Positions 8,221 to 15,916 of a stretch of 30,252 nucleotides of DNA are shown here, one piece after another. Each line of letters opens with the position of its first letter. Within the stretch, counting starts at the first letter, position 1. The position numbers and the translations under genes are program-made. Source of the DNA: a virus; the IMG/VR virus record IMGVR_UViG_3300049216_000270, positions 1 through 30,252 of that record. One strand, given 5' to 3'. The notes under the pieces were generated by a model that searched no databases, was not told where the DNA came from, and was given only the letters and a program-made list of their open reading frames with translations.

Positions 8221-8879
8221 TTCGTGTCCCCCGCCGCCAACACCACGTCCATCCATGCGGTGTGGAATTCGTACAACGCTTGGTCGTTGGTCATGGCAAA
8301 TTGTTCGATGTTCCGGCAACTGCGCAGGTTGGCGGAGCCTTCAATGGTGATGTGCTGGCCGTCGGTGGTGCGCATCATGATGATCTTGGCGTGATTGCGC
8401 ATGGCCACGATCTGCTGGCCACGGGATTTCAGCCCCGCCGTCATGTGCTCGAAGATGGTGGCACTGGTGGAGCGGAAGTAGCAACTGCAAACGATTTTGG
8501 CGGCGTGGATCTTGCCGGCGTCCATCATCCCGAAAAGATCGTTGGCGTTTTTAACGCTGAACCCGAGCGTGGCAATGCGCAGCTCCGCGATGGTGGCGGG
8601 GGCGATGAGGGCGATGGTGGTGGGCACGATGTCGAACATGGAATAGTTGCCGCGGGTGATGCAGTGGAGTGTTTGCCCGACGGCGGGGAGTTGGCGGATA
8701 TGGTCGGTGGCGTTGGCGACGCGCAGGGAATCGAAAAACTCCCGCTTGCCGGGTGATCGGCGGAAGGCGACATTCTGGATTTGCTCTGGCGTCGGGTCTC
8801 CGGCCACGTCTTTGGTCATCGCGGATTCAAAGCCTGGCAACTCGGCCACGCTGGTCATGTCAAAATCTTTCACGGTCAT
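8217..8879 (-). CDS. Phospholipase D-like (single HKD motif) protein in the packaging operon
   Basis: A 220-residue protein from ATG 8879 (ATGA overlap with HNH gene). The C-terminal half has one HKD-type motif: H163 and K165 in RNHAKIIMMRTTDGQ, then IEGSANLRSCRNIEQF with the conserved G-S-x-N at 181-184. In the PLD superfamily such single-motif proteins act as dimers and include the bacterial nuclease Nuc. The N-terminal half is unremarkable; there is no signal peptide or membrane helix. It sits between an HNH nuclease gene and terS with overlaps on both sides, so a nucleic-acid role in packaging or genome protection is more likely than a lipase role. The fold call is good; function is inferred. 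Confidence 0.75.
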   Translation of the reverse strand: MTVKDFDMTSVAELPGFESAMTKDVAGDPTPEQIQNVAFRRSPGKREFFDSLRVANATDHIRQLPAVGQTLHCITRGNYSMFDIVPTTIALIAPATIAELRIATLGFSVKNANDLFGMMDAGKIHAAKIVCSCYFRSTSATIFEHMTAGLKSRGQQIVAMRNHAKIIMMRTTDGQHITIEGSANLRSCRNIEQFAMTNDQALYEFHTAWMDVVLAAGDTK

Positions 8880-9190
8880 CGGCCAAATCCCCCATCTTCG
8901 GTGGCGGTCTTGTGGTTGTGGCACCCCTCACAAAGCGGCTGGTGGTTGGCGGGATCCCAAAAAAGTTGCTCATTGCCGCGGTGCGGCGTGATGTGATCGA
9001 CCACCGTGGGCGGCGTGGCTTTGCCTTCCGCCTTGCACCGGACGCATATGGCATTCTGCGGCTGGCACAGGAACCACCGCCGATACTTCTGCCACCGCGC
9101 CCCGTAGCCACGCTGCGCCGCCGTCCCCCGGCGCTCGTCATGGTGCCGGGGGCGTTCTGCAGGGCGGTGAATGGGGGGGCGGGTGGGCAC
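8876..9190 (-). CDS. HNH endonuclease associated with packaging genes
   Basis: A 104-residue protein using GTG 9190, with an excellent GGAGGTGAG site seven bases upstream. The zinc and catalytic elements are all present: C49xxC52 (CVRC), the DH pair in VVDHITPH (64-70), N82 in WDPANHQ, C87xxC90 (CEGC) and HNHK (91-94). HNH proteins encoded next to the small and large terminase are needed for cos-end cutting in HK97-like phages. That suggests, but does not prove, cos packaging here. It overlaps the PLD-like gene by ATGA. Confidence 0.93.
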   Translation of the reverse strand: MPTRPPIHRPAERPRHHDERRGTAAQRGYGARWQKYRRWFLCQPQNAICVRCKAEGKATPPTVVDHITPHRGNEQLFWDPANHQPLCEGCHNHKTATEDGGFGR

Positions 9191-11053
9191 TCAACTCACC
9201 TCCTGGGCGATGGACTGAATTTCCAGCGATCCTTTGGCGAGCGGGGTTTCGTCGGTCACATCCCACAACGAATAGGAGAGTAGGCGGAGCTTCGCAGTGT
9301 CCTCTGCCTCGAGGGTAACGGTGACGGTGCTGTTGCCGGTGCCGCTGATGCTGAGGCCGCCGGCGGTGGCGTTGTCCTTCACGATCACCGGATCATTGAG
9401 GGCCTGACGAGGCGAGGCGGCGAAACGTACCGTCTTGCCCGCAAGGTTGATCGGCGTGCCGGTCGCATCGGCCACACTGAACGCGAAAACGGCGATGGCA
9501 TTTTGATAGGCGACGATCGATCCGCCGATCACCTCTCCGGTGGAGACGGTGGCAGATGTGGGGGTGATGGTGATGTTGGCGCTTCCGCTGGGGGCGAGGG
9601 CGAGGGAGCCGGCGGTGAACGAGGCGTTGGCGTGTCCGCTGTTCAAGGTCATGTTGTGCAAATCGGATAGCGTTTGACCCTGTGTCCCGCCGAGCGACAC
9701 ATTGCTGATCGAGATATTGCCGACGGCGGCCATGGTTTCGTTGGCCGCGTCGCTGACGTTCTGGCCCGTGGCCAAACCACTGCGCACTGCGGACAGAGAG
9801 GCGTTGCTGAGGGCGACGTTGCCGATCGCGGTGAGAATGGCAGTCTCCGCGGTTGTGACGTCGCTGGTGGATGCGGGAACGGCGGGTAGATTGTCCGTCT
9901 TGGCTTTGATCGCGGCGAGCGTGGCTGTGGTGTCCACGGCCACTATGGCGCTGGAGAGGATGGCCACGCGGTTCGTGCTGTCGCTGGAGGCGGTGCCGGT
10001 GCCGGTGATGCTGATGCCTTCCTGAGCGGCGGCCGAGGCGACGGTGTAGGTGAACGTGTATTGACCAGTGGCGGCGTGGGTGACGGCAGAGAGGTTGCCG
10101 CTTCGGCTTGTGCCAGCGGCGTTGGCGGCGGTAATCGTCGGAGAAGCTGACAGGTCCAGAAGATGCCCCTCGGCGTCTTTGACGAGCATGGTGAGCGGAT
10201 ATGCGATCGACCCGCTGGCCGGAACCTCCATTTGCGTCGGGCCGTAGATGACGGCGATGGCGGAGAGGTTGTTGAAGTTGGCGATGGCGGTGGCGACCGC
10301 GGAAAGGGATGACGCGTTGGCGAGTGCGGTCAATCCCGCACCGGCAGTGCCGACCGTGGTGGTAAGGTTGGCGAGGTTCGTTGCGTTAGCGAGCGTGGTC
10401 AGGCCCGAACCTGTTGCCCCAATTCGCGCAAAGCTGTCCCCTGTCTGGGACACTGACGAAACACCATTGACGCTGAATGCGCCGGTCACGGTGAGGGTGG
10501 TGAAAGTAACGCCGGGTTGAGCACTATTGAGGGTGACGTTTCCCGTTACTGTGCGAGTTGCTGCCCCCCACACGGCGCTGGCAATCGCAGACAGCCCGCT
10601 CGCATCCGGATCGGCGGCAGATGCCAGCGTCGATTCGTTGTAGTAGTCGGCGTCGAATTGGGTGAGGCCGCGGCCACTCACCCCGCCGGCGAGATTGTTG
10701 AAGCCGATTTGCAAGATGTTGACCTGGGGAGTTTGCACGTCCAAGAACGGGGCAATCAGATGTTTGCCGCTCGCATCAGCGATAATGGTGACGCGCCCGG
10801 CTGCGCTGATCGCTGCGTTCGGCATGTCGAGGCGGTACCAACCTCCTGATCGTTCTTTGATCCCACCCGACGTGAATGCTGTGGTGATGGCGGAGATATC
10901 GCTGAGTGTGACGCTGGTGGCGGCTGCATTAGTTCCCGTCGAGTAACTGACGGACGGAAAAGTTGATGCGACCAAGCCGGTAACGGCAAGGCCGGTGTCA
11001 TCGACGATTTGCACGTCGATGGAAAGCGCGGTTGTTCCAGGGGCCACAATCAT
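9191..11053 (-). CDS. Large Ala/Thr-rich virion surface or fibre-like protein
   Basis: A 620-residue protein starting at ATG 11053 and overlapping the LamG gene. It has no signal peptide and no long hydrophobic helix. The N-terminal 110 residues look like a beta domain (GGWYRLDMPNAAISAAGRVT). Residues about 200-270 are repetitive, with several variants of LTTLANATNLANL, as in trimeric fibre shafts. A second beta region near 280-360 resembles an Ig-like fold (DAEGHLLDLSASPTITAANA). The C-terminal about 110 residues (PINLAGKTVRFAASPR, then STVTVTLEAEDTAKLRLL) match the style of baseplate/receptor-binding support domains such as BppU. It is a probable adhesin or virion decoration protein, oddly placed before the packaging genes. 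Confidence 0.6.
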   Translation of the reverse strand: MIVAPGTTALSIDVQIVDDTGLAVTGLVASTFPSVSYSTGTNAAATSVTLSDISAITTAFTSGGIKERSGGWYRLDMPNAAISAAGRVTIIADASGKHLIAPFLDVQTPQVNILQIGFNNLAGGVSGRGLTQFDADYYNESTLASAADPDASGLSAIASAVWGAATRTVTGNVTLNSAQPGVTFTTLTVTGAFSVNGVSSVSQTGDSFARIGATGSGLTTLANATNLANLTTTVGTAGAGLTALANASSLSAVATAIANFNNLSAIAVIYGPTQMEVPASGSIAYPLTMLVKDAEGHLLDLSASPTITAANAAGTSRSGNLSAVTHAATGQYTFTYTVASAAAQEGISITGTGTASSDSTNRVAILSSAIVAVDTTATLAAIKAKTDNLPAVPASTSDVTTAETAILTAIGNVALSNASLSAVRSGLATGQNVSDAANETMAAVGNISISNVSLGGTQGQTLSDLHNMTLNSGHANASFTAGSLALAPSGSANITITPTSATVSTGEVIGGSIVAYQNAIAVFAFSVADATGTPINLAGKTVRFAASPRQALNDPVIVKDNATAGGLSISGTGNSTVTVTLEAEDTAKLRLLSYSLWDVTDETPLAKGSLEIQSIAQEVS

Positions 11054-11775
11054 GCCGATGCCGCCTTTCTGCGAAGTCTGAGGAGGTGGGAGAATGCTCC
11101 GGTGTAGGCATAGAGAGCGGCGACTTCGGTGGAGGAGAGGGCGCGGCTGTAGACGCGGACTTCATCGAGCGAGCCGGTAAAAAATCTTTGAAACGCGCCG
11201 TTAATTGAGGCCGCACCAACGCTGAAAGGAGCCGAGGCGTGTATCGGTCCTTGCGAGTCGGTCACAGATGCGAATGCGGCACCATTGATGTAAATGTTCC
11301 ACGCCGATCCATCATAAGTGCCACACACATGCGTCCAAGTGTTGACGGAGATGCTGGTACCGTAAGACGTTTTCATCCCATGAATGAGGTTGGTGCTACC
11401 GCCATAGGTGTACCAGCCTATGTTTCCCCCCTGTAAGCTCATCGCATATTGTTCGTTCAACCCGTCATATCCTTTTTCGATGATATTGGCGTAATGACTG
11501 GGCGTGCCGTCATCACCACCGGTGGGCAGGCTGGTTGGATAAATCCACGCTGACACTGTGATAGCACCGGTGATGTCCAAAGCGGTTGGCGTGCCTGCCG
11601 TCACATACTGACTCGACCCATTGAAGGTTAGCGCCTGCTTAATTTTCCCTGTGGCAGATCCCGGAGAGCCAGCGAGCGTGCCGTTGTTGCCGCCGCTGCC
11701 GCGATCCGTGATCGTGCTGCCAATGGTGTCTGCGGAGTCGCAGGTGTAGTAGAGGATGGGATCATTGATCGGCAT
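11050..11775 (-). CDS. LamG / concanavalin-like domain protein
   Basis: A 241-residue protein with GGGAGG before ATG 11775. Residues 1-215 are a single Laminin_G_3-type jelly roll: ILYYTCDSADTIGSTITDRG, ALTFNGSSQYVTAG, ITVSAWIYPTSLPTGG, TWTHVCGTYDGSAWNIYING and the closing FTGSLDEVRVYSRALSSTEV. Such domains bind carbohydrate and occur in phage fibres and head decorations. There is no signal peptide, consistent with assembly into the virion. It shares a 14-base overlap with the upstream gene and 4 bases with the downstream fibre-like gene, so the three are probably translated together as a surface module. Target sugar cannot be read from the sequence. Confidence 0.85.
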   Translation of the reverse strand: MPINDPILYYTCDSADTIGSTITDRGSGGNNGTLAGSPGSATGKIKQALTFNGSSQYVTAGTPTALDITGAITVSAWIYPTSLPTGGDDGTPSHYANIIEKGYDGLNEQYAMSLQGGNIGWYTYGGSTNLIHGMKTSYGTSISVNTWTHVCGTYDGSAWNIYINGAAFASVTDSQGPIHASAPFSVGAASINGAFQRFFTGSLDEVRVYSRALSSTEVAALYAYTGAFSHLLRLRRKAASA

Positions 11776-12352
11776 TCAGCGATGCCTCCCACGTCGTAAG
11801 CATCGCATCAATCGACGCCGGCACAGTCACGGCATTCCCCGCCAAGAGCGATGCGAGCATGGGGGCGAGCACTTCATTCATCGCGTTTCCAAAAAACTGG
11901 GGGAGTTGGGTTTGGAGCGAGACGATCTGCTGATATTGAGCCAACACCGCCCGTGCGGCCGTCACGTCAGCGGTCGCGACGACATAGCCGAGCGGGTACG
12001 ACACGCTGCACGTCGCTGCGTTCGCTTCGTCCTGGGTGCAAATTCCAGCCGTCACCAGTGCGGCAATTGTCTCTGCTGCGTTGGCGTTCGAGGGGAGAAA
12101 TCCTTTTCCGCTGAGGATCGTAAGGGCGTATCCCGCCAACGCATTCCCCGCCGCCGATGCCGCCTGCAATGTCTGCTGCACCTGTGCCGCTCGCGTTGCA
12201 CCCCATGCGGCTCCGAGTTCAGTAAACGTAACGAAGGTGTTCAGGGACGTGTACGTGGGCGCGCTCAGTGCCGTAGCCGCAGCCGTGTCGTCGGCAATAG
12301 CAACGATGGTCGGGTTGGCGAGGGCGTTGAGCAGGAAAGGGGAAATGGCCAT
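11762..12352 (-). CDS. Ala-rich helical protein of unknown function, surface-protein module
   Basis: A 196-residue protein with CGGAG ahead of ATG 12352. It is about one quarter alanine and mostly predicted helix, with no membrane segment. Notable stretches are AQVQQTLQAASAAGNALAGY (56-75), AETIAALVTAGICTQDEANA and ARAVLAQYQQIVSLQTQLPQ. The pair of cysteines is not in a metal-site pattern. Its stop lies inside the start of the LamG gene. I do not recognise a family. Location between the papain-fold protein and the LamG gene suggests a virion or chaperone role, which is guesswork. Confidence 0.65.
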   Translation of the reverse strand: MAISPFLLNALANPTIVAIADDTAAATALSAPTYTSLNTFVTFTELGAAWGATRAAQVQQTLQAASAAGNALAGYALTILSGKGFLPSNANAAETIAALVTAGICTQDEANAATCSVSYPLGYVVATADVTAARAVLAQYQQIVSLQTQLPQFFGNAMNEVLAPMLASLLAGNAVTVPASIDAMLTTWEASLNADQ

Positions 12353-12364
12353 GGGGAAACTCCG

Positions 12365-12535
12365 TTACTTTTTTGACTTTGCGGCGAGGCGTTGTCTCGC
12401 TGCCTCGATGTCTGCATTGGCCATTTCGTGAACCAGCCTGCGAAAATTGGCGGCCACTTCTGTCTGGCTGATCACCACGCCCCGCGGTGGTGCCGGTGTG
12501 TAATCCTTGACCATGCTCTCGGGCCGATCGCGCAT
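12365..12535 (-). CDS. 56-residue hypothetical protein
   Basis: A small charged protein from ATG 12535, overlapping the preceding stop as TGATG. It starts MRDRPESMVKDYTPAPPRG and ends with a basic helix, IEAARQRLAAKSKK. The tight coupling on one side, the 12-base gap to the next gene and typical codon use argue that it is real despite its size. A longer frame (to 12601) would run into the papain-fold gene and lacks a ribosome site. No family is recognised; the pattern of a proline-rich start plus amphipathic helix suggests a small accessory or scaffold peptide. Confidence 0.6.
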   Translation of the reverse strand: MRDRPESMVKDYTPAPPRGVVISQTEVAANFRRLVHEMANADIEAARQRLAAKSKK

Positions 12536-13335
12536 CAAGCCGCCTTTGAAATGGAGGCCAGATACGAATTCAGCGCCGCCTGGTTGAATCCTGCCGGGCA
12601 CACACCCGTCGGCAGCAGCATGTCCGTTGAGACGATGGCGTAGGCCTCATCGCAATATGCCGCGATGAATGCCCACGTCACGCGGATCAACTGCCCCCAC
12701 GAAATGACGAGCAACCCGTCGAGGTCATACCCCACCACCGTCGTCCGCGTGATCGGGCCATAGGTGGACCCGGCCACACAATGGCCGCCCCACGATCCCG
12801 GCTTGCCCTTGCCCTTCAAGCCGCCATTGGGCACGTCCCACACGGTGGCGTTCTCGACGGAGGCAGGAAGCTGAAAGCCGAGCACCAAACCCTCGAAGAG
12901 CCACAGTGCGGTTTTCATTTGGAGTTGGTTGGTGGGTTCAACGGCGGCGAAAGCACCGATCTTGTGGCCGGCGATGCCGGAGGTGCGCCAATACTTCATC
13001 ACGTCCAGCAGAACGCACCCGTTGTCGTTCGCCCCCGTCTTGGGGTTGTATCCGCTGACCGCGCTGTAGGCCTTTACGATCTGCGCATCCGTCGGCACGA
13101 ATTCGGTGCCGGCGTTCGCTGTCCGCATCATGATGAGGTGGCCGGGCCCGGCAATGGCGCAATCCCCCAGTGTGTCGTTTTTCATCATCCCCCACGAATC
13201 CCCGACCTTGGCGCTGTAGTCGCACGTGGGCGGTGCCGCGGGGAGCGTGGCGGCGGTGAGGATGGCGGCGAGCATGAGGGTGCGGGGGTCATGCTTGGCG
13301 GCGAGCTTTCCAAGTTTGCGGCTGATCGGGGGCAT
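12535..13335 (-). CDS. Papain-like cysteine peptidase-fold protein
   Basis: A 266-residue protein with CAGGAG before ATG 13335. The opening KLGKLAAKHDPRTLML and the block SWGMMKNDTLGDCAIAGPGH are typical of a phage- and prophage-borne C1-like family. Cys59 in GDCAIAG sits where the papain nucleophile is expected, His185 in SWGGHCVAGS is the likely base, and ISWGQ (211-215) matches the closing SWG strand. YNPKTGANDNGC and DVMKYWRTSGIAGHKI are also conserved in that family. It lacks a signal peptide. It may act as a lysin-type peptidase (it follows two membrane proteins) or as a virion protein; the sequence does not decide. Confidence 0.75.
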   Translation of the reverse strand: MPPISRKLGKLAAKHDPRTLMLAAILTAATLPAAPPTCDYSAKVGDSWGMMKNDTLGDCAIAGPGHLIMMRTANAGTEFVPTDAQIVKAYSAVSGYNPKTGANDNGCVLLDVMKYWRTSGIAGHKIGAFAAVEPTNQLQMKTALWLFEGLVLGFQLPASVENATVWDVPNGGLKGKGKPGSWGGHCVAGSTYGPITRTTVVGYDLDGLLVISWGQLIRVTWAFIAAYCDEAYAIVSTDMLLPTGVCPAGFNQAALNSYLASISKAA

Positions 13336-13381
13336 GGCGGCGGCTCCTGTTTGATTGACGGTGATCGGAAGTTGGTGGCGA

Positions 13382-14194
13382 TTAGGTGGACTGCGGTGCG
13401 GCCGACGTTCCCTTCCACCATGCCGTGATCTCTGGCCAGTACCGCCGGACCACGATCACCACGATGAGGGCGGCGACGGAAATGCCAGTCCACAAAATGA
13501 TTTTTTCTATTGGGTCGAGAAATCTTGCGATCGTCAGCAGCGCCAGCCCCCCGCCTCCGATGATGGCCGCCAGTTCATATGCGAAGTCGCCCAGCTTGCT
13601 CACCCACGCGCCCACCACGGGGATTGATTCGGCGAAGAACGCCAGCAGCGCCAGACCGACGGCGGCGACGATGCACGAGACACCAATCACCTCGAGCTCA
13701 GTCTTGGCGGGGTTGGCGGCCTTGAGGGTTTTATTTTCCGCCTCAGTTTTTGTGAACTTCTTGGCGTCCTTTGTCGCGGACTTCTGCGCCCCGGTCAGGG
13801 CGGTGGTGGCGGCGGCGGTGTGGACGGCGGCGGCGTCGAGGTGAACGCCCAGCGCCGTGCCCGCGGTGGCGAGGCCGGTGCTGGCATCGTCGAGGTTCTT
13901 GCTGATCTCGGCTTTCTGGGTGGTGGCGGTAGTCGGCAATGTGGCCAGCGATTCCTTGGCGGCCTGCACTTTCTGCTGTGCCACCGCAACGCCGGCGGCG
14001 TCCGATTTCGCCGCGGCAACGTCAGTGGCGATGCTTCCCGCGGCGGCCTGAGCGGTGGCGATCTGCTGGGGCGTAGTCGGGAGAGTGCTCGGATTGTCCG
14101 CGTTCTCGGATGCACATCCGCCCAGGGCAAGTAGGATTGCCGAAATGCCGATGAGGGTCAGCACAGCACAAAGACTCCAGAAAATGATCTTCAT
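13382..14194 (-). CDS. Lipoprotein with coiled coil and three C-terminal membrane helices (lysis/spanin candidate)
   Basis: A 270-residue protein with CTGGAG before ATG 14194. Residues 1-26 are a signal peptide ending in an LGGC lipobox with Cys27. Residues about 40-165 are Ala/Thr/Lys-rich helix of coiled-coil type. Three hydrophobic helices follow near 168-188, 205-223 and 232-250, then a short basic tail. A lipid anchor plus a long helix plus membrane spans is unlike ordinary o-spanins, which lack the extra helices; a unimolecular spanin-like or envelope-spanning role is possible. It lies next to a second membrane-anchored coiled-coil protein and upstream of the papain-fold gene, so a lysis cassette is the best guess. 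Confidence 0.65.
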   Translation of the reverse strand: MKIIFWSLCAVLTLIGISAILLALGGCASENADNPSTLPTTPQQIATAQAAAGSIATDVAAAKSDAAGVAVAQQKVQAAKESLATLPTTATTQKAEISKNLDDASTGLATAGTALGVHLDAAAVHTAAATTALTGAQKSATKDAKKFTKTEAENKTLKAANPAKTELEVIGVSCIVAAVGLALLAFFAESIPVVGAWVSKLGDFAYELAAIIGGGGLALLTIARFLDPIEKIILWTGISVAALIVVIVVRRYWPEITAWWKGTSAAPQST

Positions 14195-14207
14195 GGGGAA
14201 GCTCCAG

Positions 14208-14597
14208 TTATTTTTTTTCGCGCAGTGCGCCGATGAGTGACGCTGTCTGCAGTTTGATTTCTTGCTGCACCAGACTGAGTTGGCTCACCAGTTCTCGCCC
14301 CGACATGCCGTGCGCCTCTCGCTCTTTCGTGAGCGCTTCAAGGAACTCAATACGCTGGGATTGCAGGGATTCGGTGATGTGGCGGAGCTGCACACCGTGA
14401 TCGATTTGAATCTGCTGGAGCGCCGTGAAAAAATCTTTTGCCTGCTGCTGATTGAGCCGGTGTGATTCCTCGAGGCATTCCCGAAAATCCTTCTCCCGGT
14501 CCGGCAGATATTTCCACAGCACATATGTCAGAATCGCGGAGACGACGCCAAGAGCGCCGAGGTCGAGCATGAGCTTGAGGATCGTTGCGAAATCCAA
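14208..14597 (-). CDS. Single-pass membrane protein with long coiled coil (holin/lysis-associated candidate)
   Basis: A 129-residue protein. I place the start at TTG 14597 because AGGGAG lies eight bases upstream and the sequence then opens MDFATILKLMLDLGALGVVS; the longer frame to 14654 runs through the terminator hairpin. Residues 7-29 are one membrane helix, followed by KYLPDREKDFRECLEES and a long charged coiled coil to the C-terminus. This is the first gene of the late block, immediately behind a strong terminator with only about 30 bases between them. Such one-helix-plus-coil proteins accompany holins or act as virion/tail-associated membrane proteins; no family is identified. Confidence 0.65.
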   Translation of the reverse strand: MDFATILKLMLDLGALGVVSAILTYVLWKYLPDREKDFRECLEESHRLNQQQAKDFFTALQQIQIDHGVQLRHITESLQSQRIEFLEALTKEREAHGMSGRELVSQLSLVQQEIKLQTASLIGALREKK

Positions 14598-14628
14598 GGC
14601 GGCACTCCCTGAGTTGGTCGATCCCAAA

Positions 14629-14681
14629 AGAAAAACGCCCGTCCCTGATCGCACTGCATGCAGTCAGGCGGGCGTTTTTCT
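14629..14681. terminator. Strong bidirectional intrinsic terminator at early/late boundary
   Basis: AGAAAAACGCCCG (14629-14641) and CGGGCGTTTTTCT (14669-14681) are perfect 13-base inverted repeats. The stem continues inward with CCTGA/TCAGG, and the loop holds a perfect 12-base palindrome, ACTGCATGCAGT (14653-14664). A-runs and T-runs at the outer ends give a U-tract in both directions. It separates the early operon from the late genes. Confidence 0.9.
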
Positions 14682-14743
14682 TCTACCCCCCTGTCGAGAC
14701 TGGCCAGAATCGATAGGGAGGCGGGCTATTCGTGATGCGTCAG

Positions 14744-15034
14744 CTAGTTTCGCCGCGGATGAGCTTGAAATGCAACCATAAATTCGTTCCATGTCAATAA
14801 TTGTTCGGCAGAGCTGCACGCTTTGCGGACGCTGGCCGGGTTAATCGTCCACTTCCGCCGCTGGCCGGCGGGGTTGCCGTCTTCGGCCTCCAGCTCCCCG
14901 CATTCGCACCGCCGCCCCACCGTCCGCACCGACACTTTTAAGACTCGCGCGGCCGTCTTGGGATCCCACCATTCGCTCCGATCATCCATGGTTGATCTCT
15001 TTTCATCTGCCATCCATGTCAGGTCAATGTGCAT
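14744..15034 (-). CDS. Small helix-turn-helix DNA-binding protein
   Basis: A 96-residue protein. ATG 15034 follows a G-rich GGGGGGGTGAACG site; ATGs at codons 8 and 16 are also possible. The core reads WWDPKTAARVLKVSVRTVGR then RRKWTINPASVRKACS. This is a MerR/excisionase-like helix-turn-helix (DPKTAARVLKVSVRTV) with a wing. Its place as the last gene before the late terminator makes it a candidate regulator of late transcription, but that is inference from position. It lacks any enzyme domain. Confidence 0.7.
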   Translation of the reverse strand: MHIDLTWMADEKRSTMDDRSEWWDPKTAARVLKVSVRTVGRRCECGELEAEDGNPAGQRRKWTINPASVRKACSSAEQLLTWNEFMVAFQAHPRRN

Positions 15035-15123
15035 CGTTCACCCCCCCCTTGATTTAATTCGCGGAAAAACGTGCGAGGTTGGCATGCGGTCTGGAGCGCG
15101 AAGGCCCTGAGGATTTTTACCCC

Positions 15124-15669
15124 CTATCCCCCCGGCACATACGTCACATTGTCCGCTCCATCCCTACGCACCCGCTGCCGCATCCTGCCCGGTTGCAAGG
15201 CATTCATGTACCAGCGCCCCAGCCCGATGGCGTCGGCAACATCTCCGCCTGGGTCGGTGGTCGGCTTGTACTGTCGGAAGGCTGAGGCGATGAGGGTGCT
15301 GCGGTCGGCTTTGCTCACCCCCCGCGTCCACACGTTCTCCTCCAGCGTGGTCACGCCCTCCGGCAACAACACCTCGCACGTTCTCCACAGATAACCCACC
15401 GCCATTCCATACACGCCAAGCCCGGCACCGTTCATGCCCCGCTGTCGTCCGCGGCGTGCCACCTTGCCGCTCGTGATCTCAATGACGATCTCCGTCGGCT
15501 TGGCTTCGGTAATCAGCGCGGCGAGGTCGCGGCCGAAGCTGGCGATGCGGACGATGGCGGCATCACTCGACTTGCCGGGCTTGAGCAAGCCGGCCTCGGC
15601 GAGGTGGTTGGCACTGTGCATGAGCGCATAGCCGACGCGCGTGGATGATGGATCAATCGCAAGAATCAT
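15124..15669 (-). CDS. RuvC-like Holliday junction resolvase
   Basis: A 181-residue protein from ATG 15669; the start lies within the last codons of the zinc-ribbon gene. The RNase H-like fold shows the four expected acidic sites: Asp6 in MILAIDPSSTRVGYALM, Glu64 in EIVIEITSG, and Asp143/Asp146 in DPGGDVADAIGLGRWY. The block YGMAVGYLWRTCEVLLPEGV also fits. Length is close to bacterial RuvC (about 170). In phages such enzymes resolve branched DNA before packaging. There is no ruvA or ruvB neighbour, as usual for phage resolvases. Confidence 0.88.
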   Translation of the reverse strand: MILAIDPSSTRVGYALMHSANHLAEAGLLKPGKSSDAAIVRIASFGRDLAALITEAKPTEIVIEITSGKVARRGRQRGMNGAGLGVYGMAVGYLWRTCEVLLPEGVTTLEENVWTRGVSKADRSTLIASAFRQYKPTTDPGGDVADAIGLGRWYMNALQPGRMRQRVRRDGADNVTYVPGG

Positions 15670-15916
15670 TTGTGTTTGTGGGTTCCGATTCGAGTATGAG
15701 AGTGTTTCCATCCGTCCCCAACTGCACCAACGCTGCGCGCACCGCTGCGGTGTAACCATCTGCCAACGGTCGATACAAAGCCGCCTGCACCCGCTTCGGC
15801 AATCGCTTCCAGCACACGATGCACACCGTCTGCTTGGCGATCTTCCGCCCAGCGCATGCCGGGCATGTGGTGGAGCGCAGAGACACCAGCACGTTTTTGA
15901 TGGTGAATGCGCTCAC
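15653..15916 (-). CDS. Small zinc-ribbon protein
   Basis: An 87-residue protein using GTG 15916 with GAGGTGAAGCC upstream; the start overlaps the preceding stop (GTGA). Two CxxC pairs, CPAC at 18-21 and CIVC at 32-35, define a zinc ribbon. The next segment (WKRLPKRVQAALYRPLADGY, then TAAVRAALVQLG) is helical and basic, typical of small phage nucleic-acid-binding proteins. It runs into the RuvC-like gene by 17 bases. A partner or substrate cannot be named. Confidence 0.75.
   Translation of the reverse strand: MSAFTIKNVLVSLRSTTCPACAGRKIAKQTVCIVCWKRLPKRVQAALYRPLADGYTAAVRAALVQLGTDGNTLILESEPTNTNDSCD

Noticed and set aside
15035-15123. Gap between HTH and RuvC-like genes
   Set aside because: It contains only the G-rich ribosome site of the HTH gene; no hairpin, promoter or frame could be supported.
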